64,000 nucleotides of DNA from Pseudomonadota bacterium (GTDB lineage Bacteria; Myxococcota_A; Polyangia; Polyangiales; Polyangiaceae): contig JAEYYX010000055.1 in NCBI GenBank assembly GCA_023428245.1, positions 1 to 64,000 on the forward strand, in the 5' to 3' direction. Below are positions 41,618 to 50,029 of this stretch, piece after piece (position 1 is the first letter of the stretch; each line of letters begins with the position of its first letter). Under the pieces are notes generated by a model. The model ran no database searches, was not told the origin of the DNA, and saw only the letters and a program-made list of their open reading frames with translations. A program made the translations under genes and the position numbers.

Positions 41618-44122
41618 ATGGCGATCAGCGAAGCGAAGGTACGAGAGGTAGAGTCGACCCAGGGTGAGTCTTCATTAGAGTCCCCCCCGGCGAAACGTAG
41701 GTCGCCAGCCCTAGATACGCGACGAGATGTCGCGCCCACTCAGATGCGTGTTCAAAAGAGAAATGGTGATTTCGAACCGGTTAACCTGGACAAGATCGTC
41801 CGAGCGGTGAGCCGTTGTTGTGTTGGCCTTCGGCGGGTCGACGCGCTGCGGGTGGCGACGAAGACGATCAGTGGTCTCTACGATGGAGCCACGACCCAGG
41901 AGCTGGATGAGCTGTCGATCCAGACGGCCGCTTCCCTCACGGCCGAAGAGCCCGAGTACGCGCAGCTTGCCGCGCGTTTGCTCGCCCAGACCATCGAGAA
42001 AGAAGTGGAAAACCAGAACCTCCACTCCTTCTCCCAGTCGATCGAGCGGGGCGTTGAGCTCGGCCTGATCGGTACGCGATTGCGCGATTTCGTGCGGGCT
42101 CACGCGCGGAAGCTGAACGACGCTGTCGATCCGCTCGGCGAGGAGCGCTTCGAGTATTTCGGTCTGCGCACTGTGTACGACCGTTACCTCCTAAAGCACC
42201 CGAAGACCCGTAAGGTCATCGAGACGCCCCAGTATTTCTTCCTGCGGGTCGCCTGCGCTCTCTCGCCGGACGTGCCTGAGGCGCTCGAGCTCTACGGGCT
42301 CCTCTCGCGGCTCGAGTACCTGCCGAGTTCGCCGACCCTCTTCAACGCGGGCACGAAGCACGAACAGCTCTCCTCCTGCTTCCTCCTCGACTCCCCCGCG
42401 GATCATCTCGAAGACATCTACAAACGCTACACGGACGTCGCGATGCTCTCGAAGTTCTCGGGCGGCATTGGTCTCGCGTACCACCGCGTGAGGAGCCGCG
42501 GCTCTCTCATCGAGAGCACCAACGGCCACTCGAACGGCATCGTTCCCTGGCTCAAAACCCTCGACGCGAGCGTCGCGGCCGTGAACCAAGGCGGAAAGCG
42601 GAAGGGCGCTTGTTGTGTGTACCTCGAGACTTGGCACGCGGACATCGAGGAGTTCCTCGAGCTCCGCGACAATACGGGTGACGAAGCGCGCCGCACGCAC
42701 AACCTGAACTTCGCGAACTGGGTGAGCGACCTGTTCATGAAGCGGGTCGAGAGCGGCGAGGACTGGTCCCTCTTCGATCCGAAGGATGTCCCTGAGTTTC
42801 CCGACCTGTACGGGGAGGAGTTCGAGAAGCGCTACCTCGAAGCAGAAGCGGCAGGCCTCGCCAAGAAGAAGGTCTCCGCTCGCGATCTCTACGGGCGCAT
42901 GATGCGTGCCTTGGCCCAGACCGGGAACGGCTGGATGACCTTCAAGGACAAGTCGAACCGCGCGTGCAACCAGACAGCTCTTCCGGGCCGCACTGTGCAC
43001 CTGTCGAACCTGTGCACCGAGATCATCGAGGTCACCTCGGCGAACGAGACGGCTGTGTGCAACCTCGGCTCCGTGAACCTCGGACGCCACACGCACGCTG
43101 GTGAGGACGGACGGGTCGAGGTCGACTTCGAGAAGCTCGGTCGGACCGTGCGTCGCGCAGTCCGTCAGCTCGATTCGGTGATCGACTTGAACTACTACCC
43201 GATCGACTCGACGCGTGCGTCCAATGAGGTCTGGCGTCCGGTGGGCCTTGGGCTCATGGGTCTGCAGGACGTCTTCTTCCAGATGCGCGTGCCCTTCGAC
43301 TCGGAGGAAGCTCGCAAGATCTCCCAGAAGATCAGTGAGGTCATCTACTTCCACGCGCTCGCGGAATCCGTCGAGCTCGCGCGGCTCCACGGTCCGCATG
43401 CCCGCTTCCCCGAGACGCGCGCTGCGCGCGGTGAGCTCCAGTTCGACGCTTGGGGTGTCGAGCCGACCACCGATCTCGACTGGGCTGGGCTGCGCGCGGA
43501 TGTTCAGAAGGTGGGCCTTCGGAACTCGCTGCTCGTCGCGATTGCACCGACCGCTACGATCGCTTCGATCGCAGGTTGTTACGAGTGTATTGAGCCGCAG
43601 GTGTCGAACCTGTTCAAGCGCGAGACGCTCTCGGGTGACTTCCTCCAGGTCAACCGTTACCTAGTGCGCGAGCTCGAGGCCCTCGGCATGTGGAACGATT
43701 CGATGCGCCAGAAGCTGAAGCTGGGCGAAGGTTCGATCCAGGACGTCGCGGGACTCCCCGATGACCTGAAGCTCATCTACCGGACCGCTTGGGAACTCCC
43801 GATGCGCAGCCTGATCGACATGGCGGCGGAGCGTGGCGCGTTCATCGATCAGAGCCAGTCTCTGAACCTGTTCGCCGAGAGCCCGAACATTGGCCGCCTC
43901 TCCTCGATGTACATGTACGCGTGGAAGAAGGGCCTCAAGACGACCTATTACCTCCGGAGCCGTCCGGCCACGCGCATCGCGAAGGCCACGGTGCAGGTGG
44001 ACGGCTTTGGTAAGGAGGAAAAGAACTCCGGACCCGCGCCGTCTGAGTTCGACGCCGAGAAGGCTCAGGCCGCCATCGTTTGCTCCCTTGAGAACCCTGA
44101 GAGTTGTGAGGCTTGTCAATGA
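41618..44122 (+). CDS. nrdA: Ribonucleoside-diphosphate reductase, class I large subunit
   Basis: Protein of 834 residues. After a variable N-terminus of about 40 residues comes an ATP-cone (VQKRNGDFEPVNLDKIVRAVSRC). The catalytic barrel has SSCFLLD and AVCNLGSVNL (redox cysteine pair), NLCTEI (active-site Asn-Cys-Glu), PTATIASIAGCYEC, and MYMYAWKKGLKTTYYL with the Tyr pair for radical transfer. The C-terminal ESCEACQ is the mobile CxxC. ATG 41618, with AGAGGG eight bases upstream, was chosen; GTG 41609 is in frame. It overlaps nrdB by 4 bases. Two reductase subunits, so this is an aerobic class I enzyme. Confidence 0.96.
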   Translation: MAISEAKVREVESTQGESSLESPPAKRRSPALDTRRDVAPTQMRVQKRNGDFEPVNLDKIVRAVSRCCVGLRRVDALRVATKTISGLYDGATTQELDELSIQTAASLTAEEPEYAQLAARLLAQTIEKEVENQNLHSFSQSIERGVELGLIGTRLRDFVRAHARKLNDAVDPLGEERFEYFGLRTVYDRYLLKHPKTRKVIETPQYFFLRVACALSPDVPEALELYGLLSRLEYLPSSPTLFNAGTKHEQLSSCFLLDSPADHLEDIYKRYTDVAMLSKFSGGIGLAYHRVRSRGSLIESTNGHSNGIVPWLKTLDASVAAVNQGGKRKGACCVYLETWHADIEEFLELRDNTGDEARRTHNLNFANWVSDLFMKRVESGEDWSLFDPKDVPEFPDLYGEEFEKRYLEAEAAGLAKKKVSARDLYGRMMRALAQTGNGWMTFKDKSNRACNQTALPGRTVHLSNLCTEIIEVTSANETAVCNLGSVNLGRHTHAGEDGRVEVDFEKLGRTVRRAVRQLDSVIDLNYYPIDSTRASNEVWRPVGLGLMGLQDVFFQMRVPFDSEEARKISQKISEVIYFHALAESVELARLHGPHARFPETRAARGELQFDAWGVEPTTDLDWAGLRADVQKVGLRNSLLVAIAPTATIASIAGCYECIEPQVSNLFKRETLSGDFLQVNRYLVRELEALGMWNDSMRQKLKLGEGSIQDVAGLPDDLKLIYRTAWELPMRSLIDMAAERGAFIDQSQSLNLFAESPNIGRLSSMYMYAWKKGLKTTYYLRSRPATRIAKATVQVDGFGKEEKNSGPAPSEFDAEKAQAAIVCSLENPESCEACQ

Positions 44123-45249
44123 AAACCCCTGCCGCTGCCCCGACTGAGGACTTTTCGGATATGGATCTGCCCGCCGTACCGGCGAAGCAAGGCGAAGTAC
44201 GTCACTCTGGAATTCGAATGAGACCATCGATCGCACCGAGCGAGGGAGCGGCTCTCCTCAGGCCAGGCATGAGCCTGACCTTGCGTCCGATGCGCTACCC
44301 GGTCTTCTTCGACATGTACCGGGATGCCATCAAAAACACCTGGACCGTCGAAGAAGTCGACTTCTCGACGGATACCGGGGACCTGCGCACGCGCATGAGC
44401 CCCGCTGAGACGCACCTGATCCAGCGGCTCGTGGCCTTCTTCGCCACCGGCGACTCCATTGTCGCTAACAACCTGGTGCTGAACCTCTACAAGCACATCA
44501 ACGCGCCCGAGGCTCGACTCTATCTCTCGCGTCAGCTCTACGAGGAAGCTCTCCACGTCCAGTTCTATCTGACGCTCCTCGACACGTACCTACCGAACCA
44601 TGAGGAGCGCGCTGCTGCCTTTGCGGCGATCGACAACATCCCGAGCATCCGGAAGAAGGCCGAGTTCTGCTTCAAGTGGATCGACTCGATCCAGGATATC
44701 AATCACCTCGAGTCCCGTCAGGACCGGCGCCAGTTCCTTTTGAACCTGATTTGCTTTGCCGCGTGCATCGAAGGGCTCTTCTTCTTCGGCGCATTCGCCT
44801 ACGTCTACTTCCTGCGTAGCCGAGGCCTGCTCCATGGTCTCGCGGCGGGGACGAACTGGGTGTTCCGCGACGAGAGCGGTCACATGTCGTTCGCCTTCGA
44901 AGTGGTCGACACCGTGCGTAAGGAAGAGCCGGAGCTCTTCGATGAGACCCTCGAAGAGCAGATCCGCGAAATGATCGCTGAGGCGATCGATTGTGAGATG
45001 CAGTTCGCGGAGGATTTGCTCGGCGGCGGCGTGTCGGGCCTGTCTCTGAACGACATGCGCACCTACCTCGAGTTCCTCGCCGATCAGCGGCTCGCGCGCC
45101 TCGGTCTCGCGCGCTCCTATCACAAGAAGAATCCCTTCTCGTTCATGGATCTCCAGGACGTGCAGGAGCTCGCGAACTTCTTCGAGCGACGCGTCAGCGC
45201 CTATCAGGTGGGCGTGACGGGCGAAGTCGAATTTGACATGGACTTCTGA
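44119..45249 (+). CDS. nrdB: Ribonucleoside-diphosphate reductase, class I small subunit
   Basis: Protein of 376 residues. The dimetal site is visible as an Asp in FATGDSIVANN, EEALHVQFY (Glu, His and the radical Tyr four residues after His), CIEG (Glu) and RDESGH (Glu, His). The radical Tyr is present, so this is a conventional tyrosyl-radical subunit rather than a class Ic (Phe) form. The C-terminus EVEFDMDF should dock to NrdA. It starts within the nrdA stop (ATGA). Confidence 0.95.
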   Translation: MKTPAAAPTEDFSDMDLPAVPAKQGEVRHSGIRMRPSIAPSEGAALLRPGMSLTLRPMRYPVFFDMYRDAIKNTWTVEEVDFSTDTGDLRTRMSPAETHLIQRLVAFFATGDSIVANNLVLNLYKHINAPEARLYLSRQLYEEALHVQFYLTLLDTYLPNHEERAAAFAAIDNIPSIRKKAEFCFKWIDSIQDINHLESRQDRRQFLLNLICFAACIEGLFFFGAFAYVYFLRSRGLLHGLAAGTNWVFRDESGHMSFAFEVVDTVRKEEPELFDETLEEQIREMIAEAIDCEMQFAEDLLGGGVSGLSLNDMRTYLEFLADQRLARLGLARSYHKKNPFSFMDLQDVQELANFFERRVSAYQVGVTGEVEFDMDF

Positions 45250-45400
45250 GGTTCACTCTCCCGCTCACATGACAAGTCCTCGAGCCCAGCTCGGGGATTC
45301 GTCGTATTTGGGGCCCCCTCCCCGCCGTCTTCGCGCGTCCCCTCGCGTCCGAGCTCCGGGCGGCGGGTGCTCCCCCTGACGGTCTCTCGCCGCAGCGCTT

Positions 45401-45498
45401 CGCTCCGCGCGCCGCCGCGCTCTCACGGAGAGCGCTCCTCCCGCCCAGACGTCAGCGCTCCGCGCACCACCGCGCTCTCACGGAGAGCGCTCCTCCCG
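45401..45498. repeat. Two copies of a 43-bp repeat containing a hairpin
   Basis: Copies at 45401-45443 and 45456-45498 are identical but for two bases. Each contains CGCTCTC-ACG-GAGAGCG, a 7-base-pair hairpin. They lie between the convergent nrdB and CNNM/CorC genes, so they may serve as terminators for both. Confidence 0.8.
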
Positions 45499-45543
45499 GG
45501 ACCTTACCATGAGCGCCCCGGCGAGAGCCCGTGGGGGAGCCGC

Positions 45544-46860
45544 TCAGCTCTCCGCGCCCGGCGTGCGGAGGAGCTCTGGCGGCACCCGGACCAGGAGCGC
45601 CTGAATGCGCCTCGGCGTTGCCTCGACGATCTCGAACTCAATCCCCTCAGGATTCACGAGCTTCTCTCCCACACGCGGAATCTTTCCAGCGAGCGCCAGA
45701 CAGTAGCCGGCGATGGTCGAGAACGAGCCATCTTCGGGAAGCTCGACGGAAAGAGCGCGATTGACCGCTCGGACCGGCGCTGTGCCGAGCACTCGCGCGA
45801 CCCCGGGTGCTTGGATCAGGATTTCCTCGGGGAGGAGACGGCTGTGCTCGCTTTGAATCTCGCCGACGAACGCTTCGAGCACATCCTCAAGAGTCACGAT
45901 TCCTGCCATCCCTCCCGTTTCGTCCACCACGATGGCCAACGGCTGAGTGGCTCGCATCGTCTCGAGGAGCTGAACGGCGCGCTGGTGCTCCGGAAGGAAA
46001 CGGGGCTGTCGCATGATCAGCTCGAGCTCTATTTTTCCCTCGGCGAGGACCTGGGCCAAAATATCCTTCACCGCAACATAACCCACAACGTTCTCACGGC
46101 TGCCTGAGTAGACGGGAAAACGAGTGAAACGCATCGTCTCAAGGATAGCGCGCAGGTCCGCATCACTTGCATTGAGGGAGAGCATCACGACATCTTGACG
46201 TGGGATCATAAGGTCGGCGGCCGTGAGTTCAGCCAGCTCAAGCGCTCGGTCGGCGATATTGCCGACTATGGGATGGATCGTGGCGGCGCTTGCTGCGCTC
46301 CGCACCAGCTCTTGGAGCTCTTCGGTAGAGTATCTCGCCTCTGTGAAATTCGTTCGGTCCCCGAGCGGACGGAGAACAGTGTTGGCGCTTGCTGTGAGAA
46401 GCCAGACGACGGGGCGGGCGAGCCAGGAGAGTCCGAGCAGCGGCCTGCCGGCCCAGAGCGCGTACCGCTCCGCACCGTTGAGCGCGAGGGACTTGGGGAC
46501 CAGTTCGCCGAGGACGATCGATAGATAGGAAACGCTCGCGACTACCCCAGAGACAGCGACTGTCTCTGCCTGCTCACCGATCCACGGAATCGCAGCCAAG
46601 ACGGGAATCAGGTCTTGGGCGATTGAGGCGCCGCCAAAGGCGGCAGCGCTTGCGCTGACCAAGGTGATGCCAATCTGCACGGTCGCGAGGAATCGCTCCG
46701 AGTGGTCCTTCAGGGCGAGAACGGCGCGCGCGTCCGCATCCCCGCGCTCGGCGAGCTCGACCATCCGCGTCCTGCGGACCGAGACGATGGCGATCTCGGC
46801 CCCCGCGAAGATGCCGTTTGCGAGGATGAGACCGACAATGATGAGAAGCTCGAAGGTCAC
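45544..46860 (-). CDS. CNNM/CorC (HlyC)-type membrane protein with CBS pair
   Basis: Protein of 438 residues. Residues 1-170 are a CNNM (DUF21) domain with three to four membrane segments (FELLIIVGLILANGIFAGAEIAIVS, the GELVPKSLAL signature). A CBS pair follows (about 205-325, MIPRQDVVML and AIVVDETGGMAGIVTLEDVLEAFVGEI), then the CorC_HlyC domain. The family includes magnesium/cobalt efflux proteins (CorC/MpfA) and was named for hemolysins through misannotation; divalent-metal transport or sensing is more likely. It is alone, convergent with nrdB. Confidence 0.9.
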   Translation of the reverse strand: MTFELLIIVGLILANGIFAGAEIAIVSVRRTRMVELAERGDADARAVLALKDHSERFLATVQIGITLVSASAAAFGGASIAQDLIPVLAAIPWIGEQAETVAVSGVVASVSYLSIVLGELVPKSLALNGAERYALWAGRPLLGLSWLARPVVWLLTASANTVLRPLGDRTNFTEARYSTEELQELVRSAASAATIHPIVGNIADRALELAELTAADLMIPRQDVVMLSLNASDADLRAILETMRFTRFPVYSGSRENVVGYVAVKDILAQVLAEGKIELELIMRQPRFLPEHQRAVQLLETMRATQPLAIVVDETGGMAGIVTLEDVLEAFVGEIQSEHSRLLPEEILIQAPGVARVLGTAPVRAVNRALSVELPEDGSFSTIAGYCLALAGKIPRVGEKLVNPEGIEFEIVEATPRRIQALLVRVPPELLRTPGAES

Positions 46861-46953
46861 GGCATGATCGGCGCTACCGTGAAGACGAGGCGGGCGCCAG
46901 AGGGGCCGGCGGACCCGAGGACCATCCGGGATGAACGCGGGGCCCGCAGGGGC

Positions 46954-48552
46954 TCAATAGGATGTATCTTCGAGCAAGTCGGGGGGCACGGGCTCACCGG
47001 TCAAACTCTTCAGGAACGCCACGAGGTCGGCTTTCTGAGCGGGGGTGAGGCCGAGGGGAACAATGGCCGGCGACTTGGTGCCAGCGGAGGGTATGTCACC
47101 GCCTCGATCGTAGAACTCGACGACGTCCTCCAGGCTCGCGAGTTGGCCCGCGTGCATATAGGGCGCCGTTTCCGCCACGCCACGGAGCGCCGGCGTCCGG
47201 AAGACACCGCGCTGCGCCTCATTGCTTGCGTCGAGTCCTTCGAGAAGGCTCGCCCCGAACTCAGGATCGTCGCTGAAGGCTCCGCTCGCATTGAGCATGG
47301 AGCTGAGCAGGCCTGGGAGGTCACCGATGCGCCCGTTGTCGACCCCTGGCGTGTTCGGGCCCGATTGGGCAACGCCAATGTTGTGGAAACGATCGTCGGA
47401 AAAGTGAGTCCCGTCGTGGCACGCCGCGCAGCGGCCCGGTCCCACGAAGACCTCAAATCCTCGTACTTCGCTGTCCGTGAAGAGTTCATAGTCGCCTGCT
47501 GCGAAGCGGTCGAAGCGCGAGTTTCTGCTGATGAGAAGGCGGGTATAAGCCGCGAGGGATTTGCCGTAGTTCACGAAGATCCGCGTCACGAGATCCTTGT
47601 GGGCCGGATCCAGGTCGTCCCAGTCCGGTTGAGACGGCTTTCCGGCGGCCGGTAGCGTCGCGATCACATCGGAGAGAGGTCCGAATTCTGCGCCGAAGAC
47701 GGCGTCGTAGTCGTCAGCGTACTTGTCGTAGATCACGTGAGCCACTTGGAGTCGGGAGGAGTTCATGATCACTCCGCTCTCGGTGACGGGCATCGGTAGC
47801 TCCCAAGGACGCGAGAAGCGCCCGCCCCAGTTCGTCCAGCGGTAAAACGCGCTGTTGACGAGGCCGGGGGCGTTCCGCGTGTGAAAGTTCGCGCCCAAGG
47901 AGACGTTTGCGGAGTTTGGCGACCGACTGTCGGACATCATGCTGGACGAATGACAGGAGACGCAGGCGACTTTTCCGGCTTCGCCCGCTTGACCTAGATC
48001 GCTGTTAGTCGCGAGTGGGCCCGAGAAGTCCGGATCAAAGAAGAACATTTGACCAAGCTCTGCCGCTCCAGGATCGTCCGCGTAAGCGTTGGTGGGGTCA
48101 GCGGGTAGCTCTTCGAGGGGAGAAAAATCCGAGAGCAAGGCGCACAGCTCTTCGCTCAAACGACCTCCACAAGGTTCCGTAGCGCCGCCTTCTCCCCCCG
48201 ATCCTGTCTGTCCTCCCGCGGGTCCGCCCCCGGAGGCGGAGCTGCCTCCCGCCTCTGCTCCCGCCATCGACTCTTGGCCCCCTGTCGCGCGCGCTCCTCC
48301 TGTCGCGCGGGCGCCGCCTGTGGCCCTGCCACCAGAACCGCCATCGGAGGAAAGTCCTCCCGTGGACGGGCGAGCCCCGGTTCCGCTGTTTTTCCCTCCG
48401 CTGCTCGGACCGCCTGCGGTGGTTCCGCCTGAGCCGTCGTCACTTGGTTCCTCTTCCGTTCCTCCTTCGCAAGCAACAATTGCCGAGAGGACGGAGAGGG
48501 AGAACGTGAGAGATGCTGACTTCCTGCGAGCCCAAAGGTGTGTCCGTTTCAT
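46954..48552 (-). CDS. MauG-like dihaem cytochrome c peroxidase lipoprotein
   Basis: Protein of 532 residues from ATG 48552. The lipobox (SAIVAC, about residue 28) precedes a long Gly/Ser/Thr-rich linker (to about residue 135) with repeated ATGGAR units. The catalytic part has two haem c motifs, CVSCH (before SSSMMSD) and CAACH (before DGTHFSD), with the typical NAPGLVNSAFYRWTNWGGRF between. The end has PALRGVAETAPYMHAGQ and YDRGG as in MauG/CcpA relatives. Roles in the family are peroxide reduction or oxidative modification of proteins. It diverges from the dihaem cytochrome gene at 48896. The upstream region holds a candidate sigma-54 promoter. Confidence 0.85.
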   Translation of the reverse strand: MKRTHLWARRKSASLTFSLSVLSAIVACEGGTEEEPSDDGSGGTTAGGPSSGGKNSGTGARPSTGGLSSDGGSGGRATGGARATGGARATGGQESMAGAEAGGSSASGGGPAGGQTGSGGEGGATEPCGGRLSEELCALLSDFSPLEELPADPTNAYADDPGAAELGQMFFFDPDFSGPLATNSDLGQAGEAGKVACVSCHSSSMMSDSRSPNSANVSLGANFHTRNAPGLVNSAFYRWTNWGGRFSRPWELPMPVTESGVIMNSSRLQVAHVIYDKYADDYDAVFGAEFGPLSDVIATLPAAGKPSQPDWDDLDPAHKDLVTRIFVNYGKSLAAYTRLLISRNSRFDRFAAGDYELFTDSEVRGFEVFVGPGRCAACHDGTHFSDDRFHNIGVAQSGPNTPGVDNGRIGDLPGLLSSMLNASGAFSDDPEFGASLLEGLDASNEAQRGVFRTPALRGVAETAPYMHAGQLASLEDVVEFYDRGGDIPSAGTKSPAIVPLGLTPAQKADLVAFLKSLTGEPVPPDLLEDTSY

Positions 48553-48778
48553 GAGAGGCGACACAAAGCAATCAACGTGCCGCGGGCGTGAGTGGAAGTG
48601 AGCTCGGATCGAAATGTCGTCGCATTCTCCCTAATTTTCCGCGGAGTTTGAGGACTTCTGGGGCCTGGCTGCGGCGAGTCCTTTCGCCCGAGTCCCGGAG
48701 CTTGAAGCTCCTCCGAGCCTCCCTGTTCTTGCGCAACTTGAGCAATCGCTACTCCTCACGGGCAGAGTGCGAAACGCT
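48553..48778. other. Leader of the divergent dihaem cytochrome gene, no gene seen
   Basis: About 230 bases between the predicted start at 48552 and the symmetrical promoter region. It contains an imperfect copy (48737-48748) of the AATTGAGCAATT palindrome. No open frame has features of a gene. Confidence 0.5.
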
Positions 48779-48809
48779 CAGGCAACGGACGTGCACAAAT
48801 TGAGCAATT
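48779..48809. promoter_or_regulatory. Candidate sigma-54 promoter region with adjacent palindrome
   Basis: On the minus strand, TGTGCACGTCCGTTGCC (complement of 48781-48797) matches the sigma-54 pattern TGGCACG-N4-TTGC except for the first G of the GG. On the plus strand, CAGGCAACGGACGTGCA (48779-48795) has GG and GC exactly 10 bases apart. A palindrome AATTG-AG-CAATT follows at 48798-48809. Because the sequence is near-symmetrical, one of the two may be chance. Nearby is a sigma-54 activator gene (51635-53083). Confidence 0.4.
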
Positions 48810-48895
48810 CGGAAAGAAACGCCTAAGTGAGAGTGCTTTGGTGACCAGTAACAGCGCTAGACGGCCTAGAGAGCTGGGACTAACTTAAGGGCGTT

Positions 48896-50029
48896 GTGGG
48901 TAGCGGCGGGGTGAGAGCTCGAGGGCGGCGAGCGCTGCTTTTTGCTGCGCTCGCTCTTGGCTGCGATACTTCCCCAGAGCAACGAGAGCTTTCTCTGACG
49001 GATCTTGAGTATGCCTCGATGAGATGCGCTCAAGAGCATGATGGGTCATCTCATCGCTCTCTCGAAGAGGGCGACGCTTCTTCTGGGCCCGGCGCGGATC
49101 GTCCGAGCGAAAGGGCGCGGCGTCTCCAGTGCGCGCTCGAGCGGAGCGAACCCTTGTGTCCGCTCTCCTCGCTGGGCGCGGTCAACGAAGCCCAGGCAGC
49201 GCTCGGTGAGAAGCTCTTTCAGGAGCGCGCCCTCTCCGGCGACCGGCGCGTGGCCTGCTCGGACTGCCATTTGCAGGAGCACGGCCTTGCGGACGAGCGC
49301 CCCCTCTCTCGAGCCCCGGGACGACACGCGAGCGCCGTGAACTCCCCGACGCTCTATAACGCTGTCTATTCCTATCGTATCACCTGGGGAGCCCGCTATG
49401 ATTCCCTAGAGAGCCACCTCGACGCTCTCATCGAGAACCCTCAAATCATGGCGTCCTCTTGGGAGCGCGCGAGCCGTCAGCTCGAGGAACAATCAGGGTA
49501 CCGAGAGCGTTTTGAGTCAGCATTCCCAGAGGGCCTCACGCCCGCCACCGTGCGGTCTGCCCTCTTAGAATATGAGAGGTCGCTGGTGACTCCGAACGCG
49601 CCCTTCGACCGTTACCTTTTGGGAGACGAAGAGGCGATCTCGGACGAAGCCAAACGCGGATACTCGCTCTTCAAGGCTTATGGCTGCGCTAGCTGCCACC
49701 AGGGCTGCGGCGTCGGGGGGAATATGTTGGAACGCCTCGGGATCTTGGGCGACTACTTCGCTGATCGTGGCGGCGAGAGGCCGGGTGACGAAGGCCTGTT
49801 CGCAAGAACGGGTAACGAACGTGACCGTCATGTTTTTCGCGTTCCGAGCCTCAGAAATGTGGCCTTGACGGCTCCCTATTTTCACGACGGATCGGTGGGC
49901 ACGTTAGAAGAAGCCATCGATCTGATGGCCCGCTACCAGCTTGGCCGTCGACCGGGCAGCGAGGAGAATCACGCGATCGCGGAGTTCTTGAAGACGCTCA
50001 CAGGGCGATACCGAGGAAGACCAATATGA
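48896..50029 (+). CDS. Second MauG/CcpA-like dihaem cytochrome c lipoprotein
   Basis: Protein of 377 residues starting at GTG 48896. The signal peptide ends in a lipobox (ALALGC, about residue 22). The haem motifs are CSDCH (QEHGLAD) and CASCH (QGCGVGGNM), with NSPTLYNAVYSYRITWGARYDSLESH between and FRVPSLRNVALTAPYFHDGSVGTLEEAIDLM at the end, all typical of the cytochrome c peroxidase/MauG family. It is shorter than the divergent paralogue and lacks its Gly-rich linker. Its stop overlaps the start of the histidine kinase gene by 4 bases, so the enzyme and the two-component system share a transcript. Confidence 0.87.
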   Translation: MGSGGVRARGRRALLFAALALGCDTSPEQRELSLTDLEYASMRCAQEHDGSSHRSLEEGDASSGPGADRPSERARRLQCALERSEPLCPLSSLGAVNEAQAALGEKLFQERALSGDRRVACSDCHLQEHGLADERPLSRAPGRHASAVNSPTLYNAVYSYRITWGARYDSLESHLDALIENPQIMASSWERASRQLEEQSGYRERFESAFPEGLTPATVRSALLEYERSLVTPNAPFDRYLLGDEEAISDEAKRGYSLFKAYGCASCHQGCGVGGNMLERLGILGDYFADRGGERPGDEGLFARTGNERDRHVFRVPSLRNVALTAPYFHDGSVGTLEEAIDLMARYQLGRRPGSEENHAIAEFLKTLTGRYRGRPI

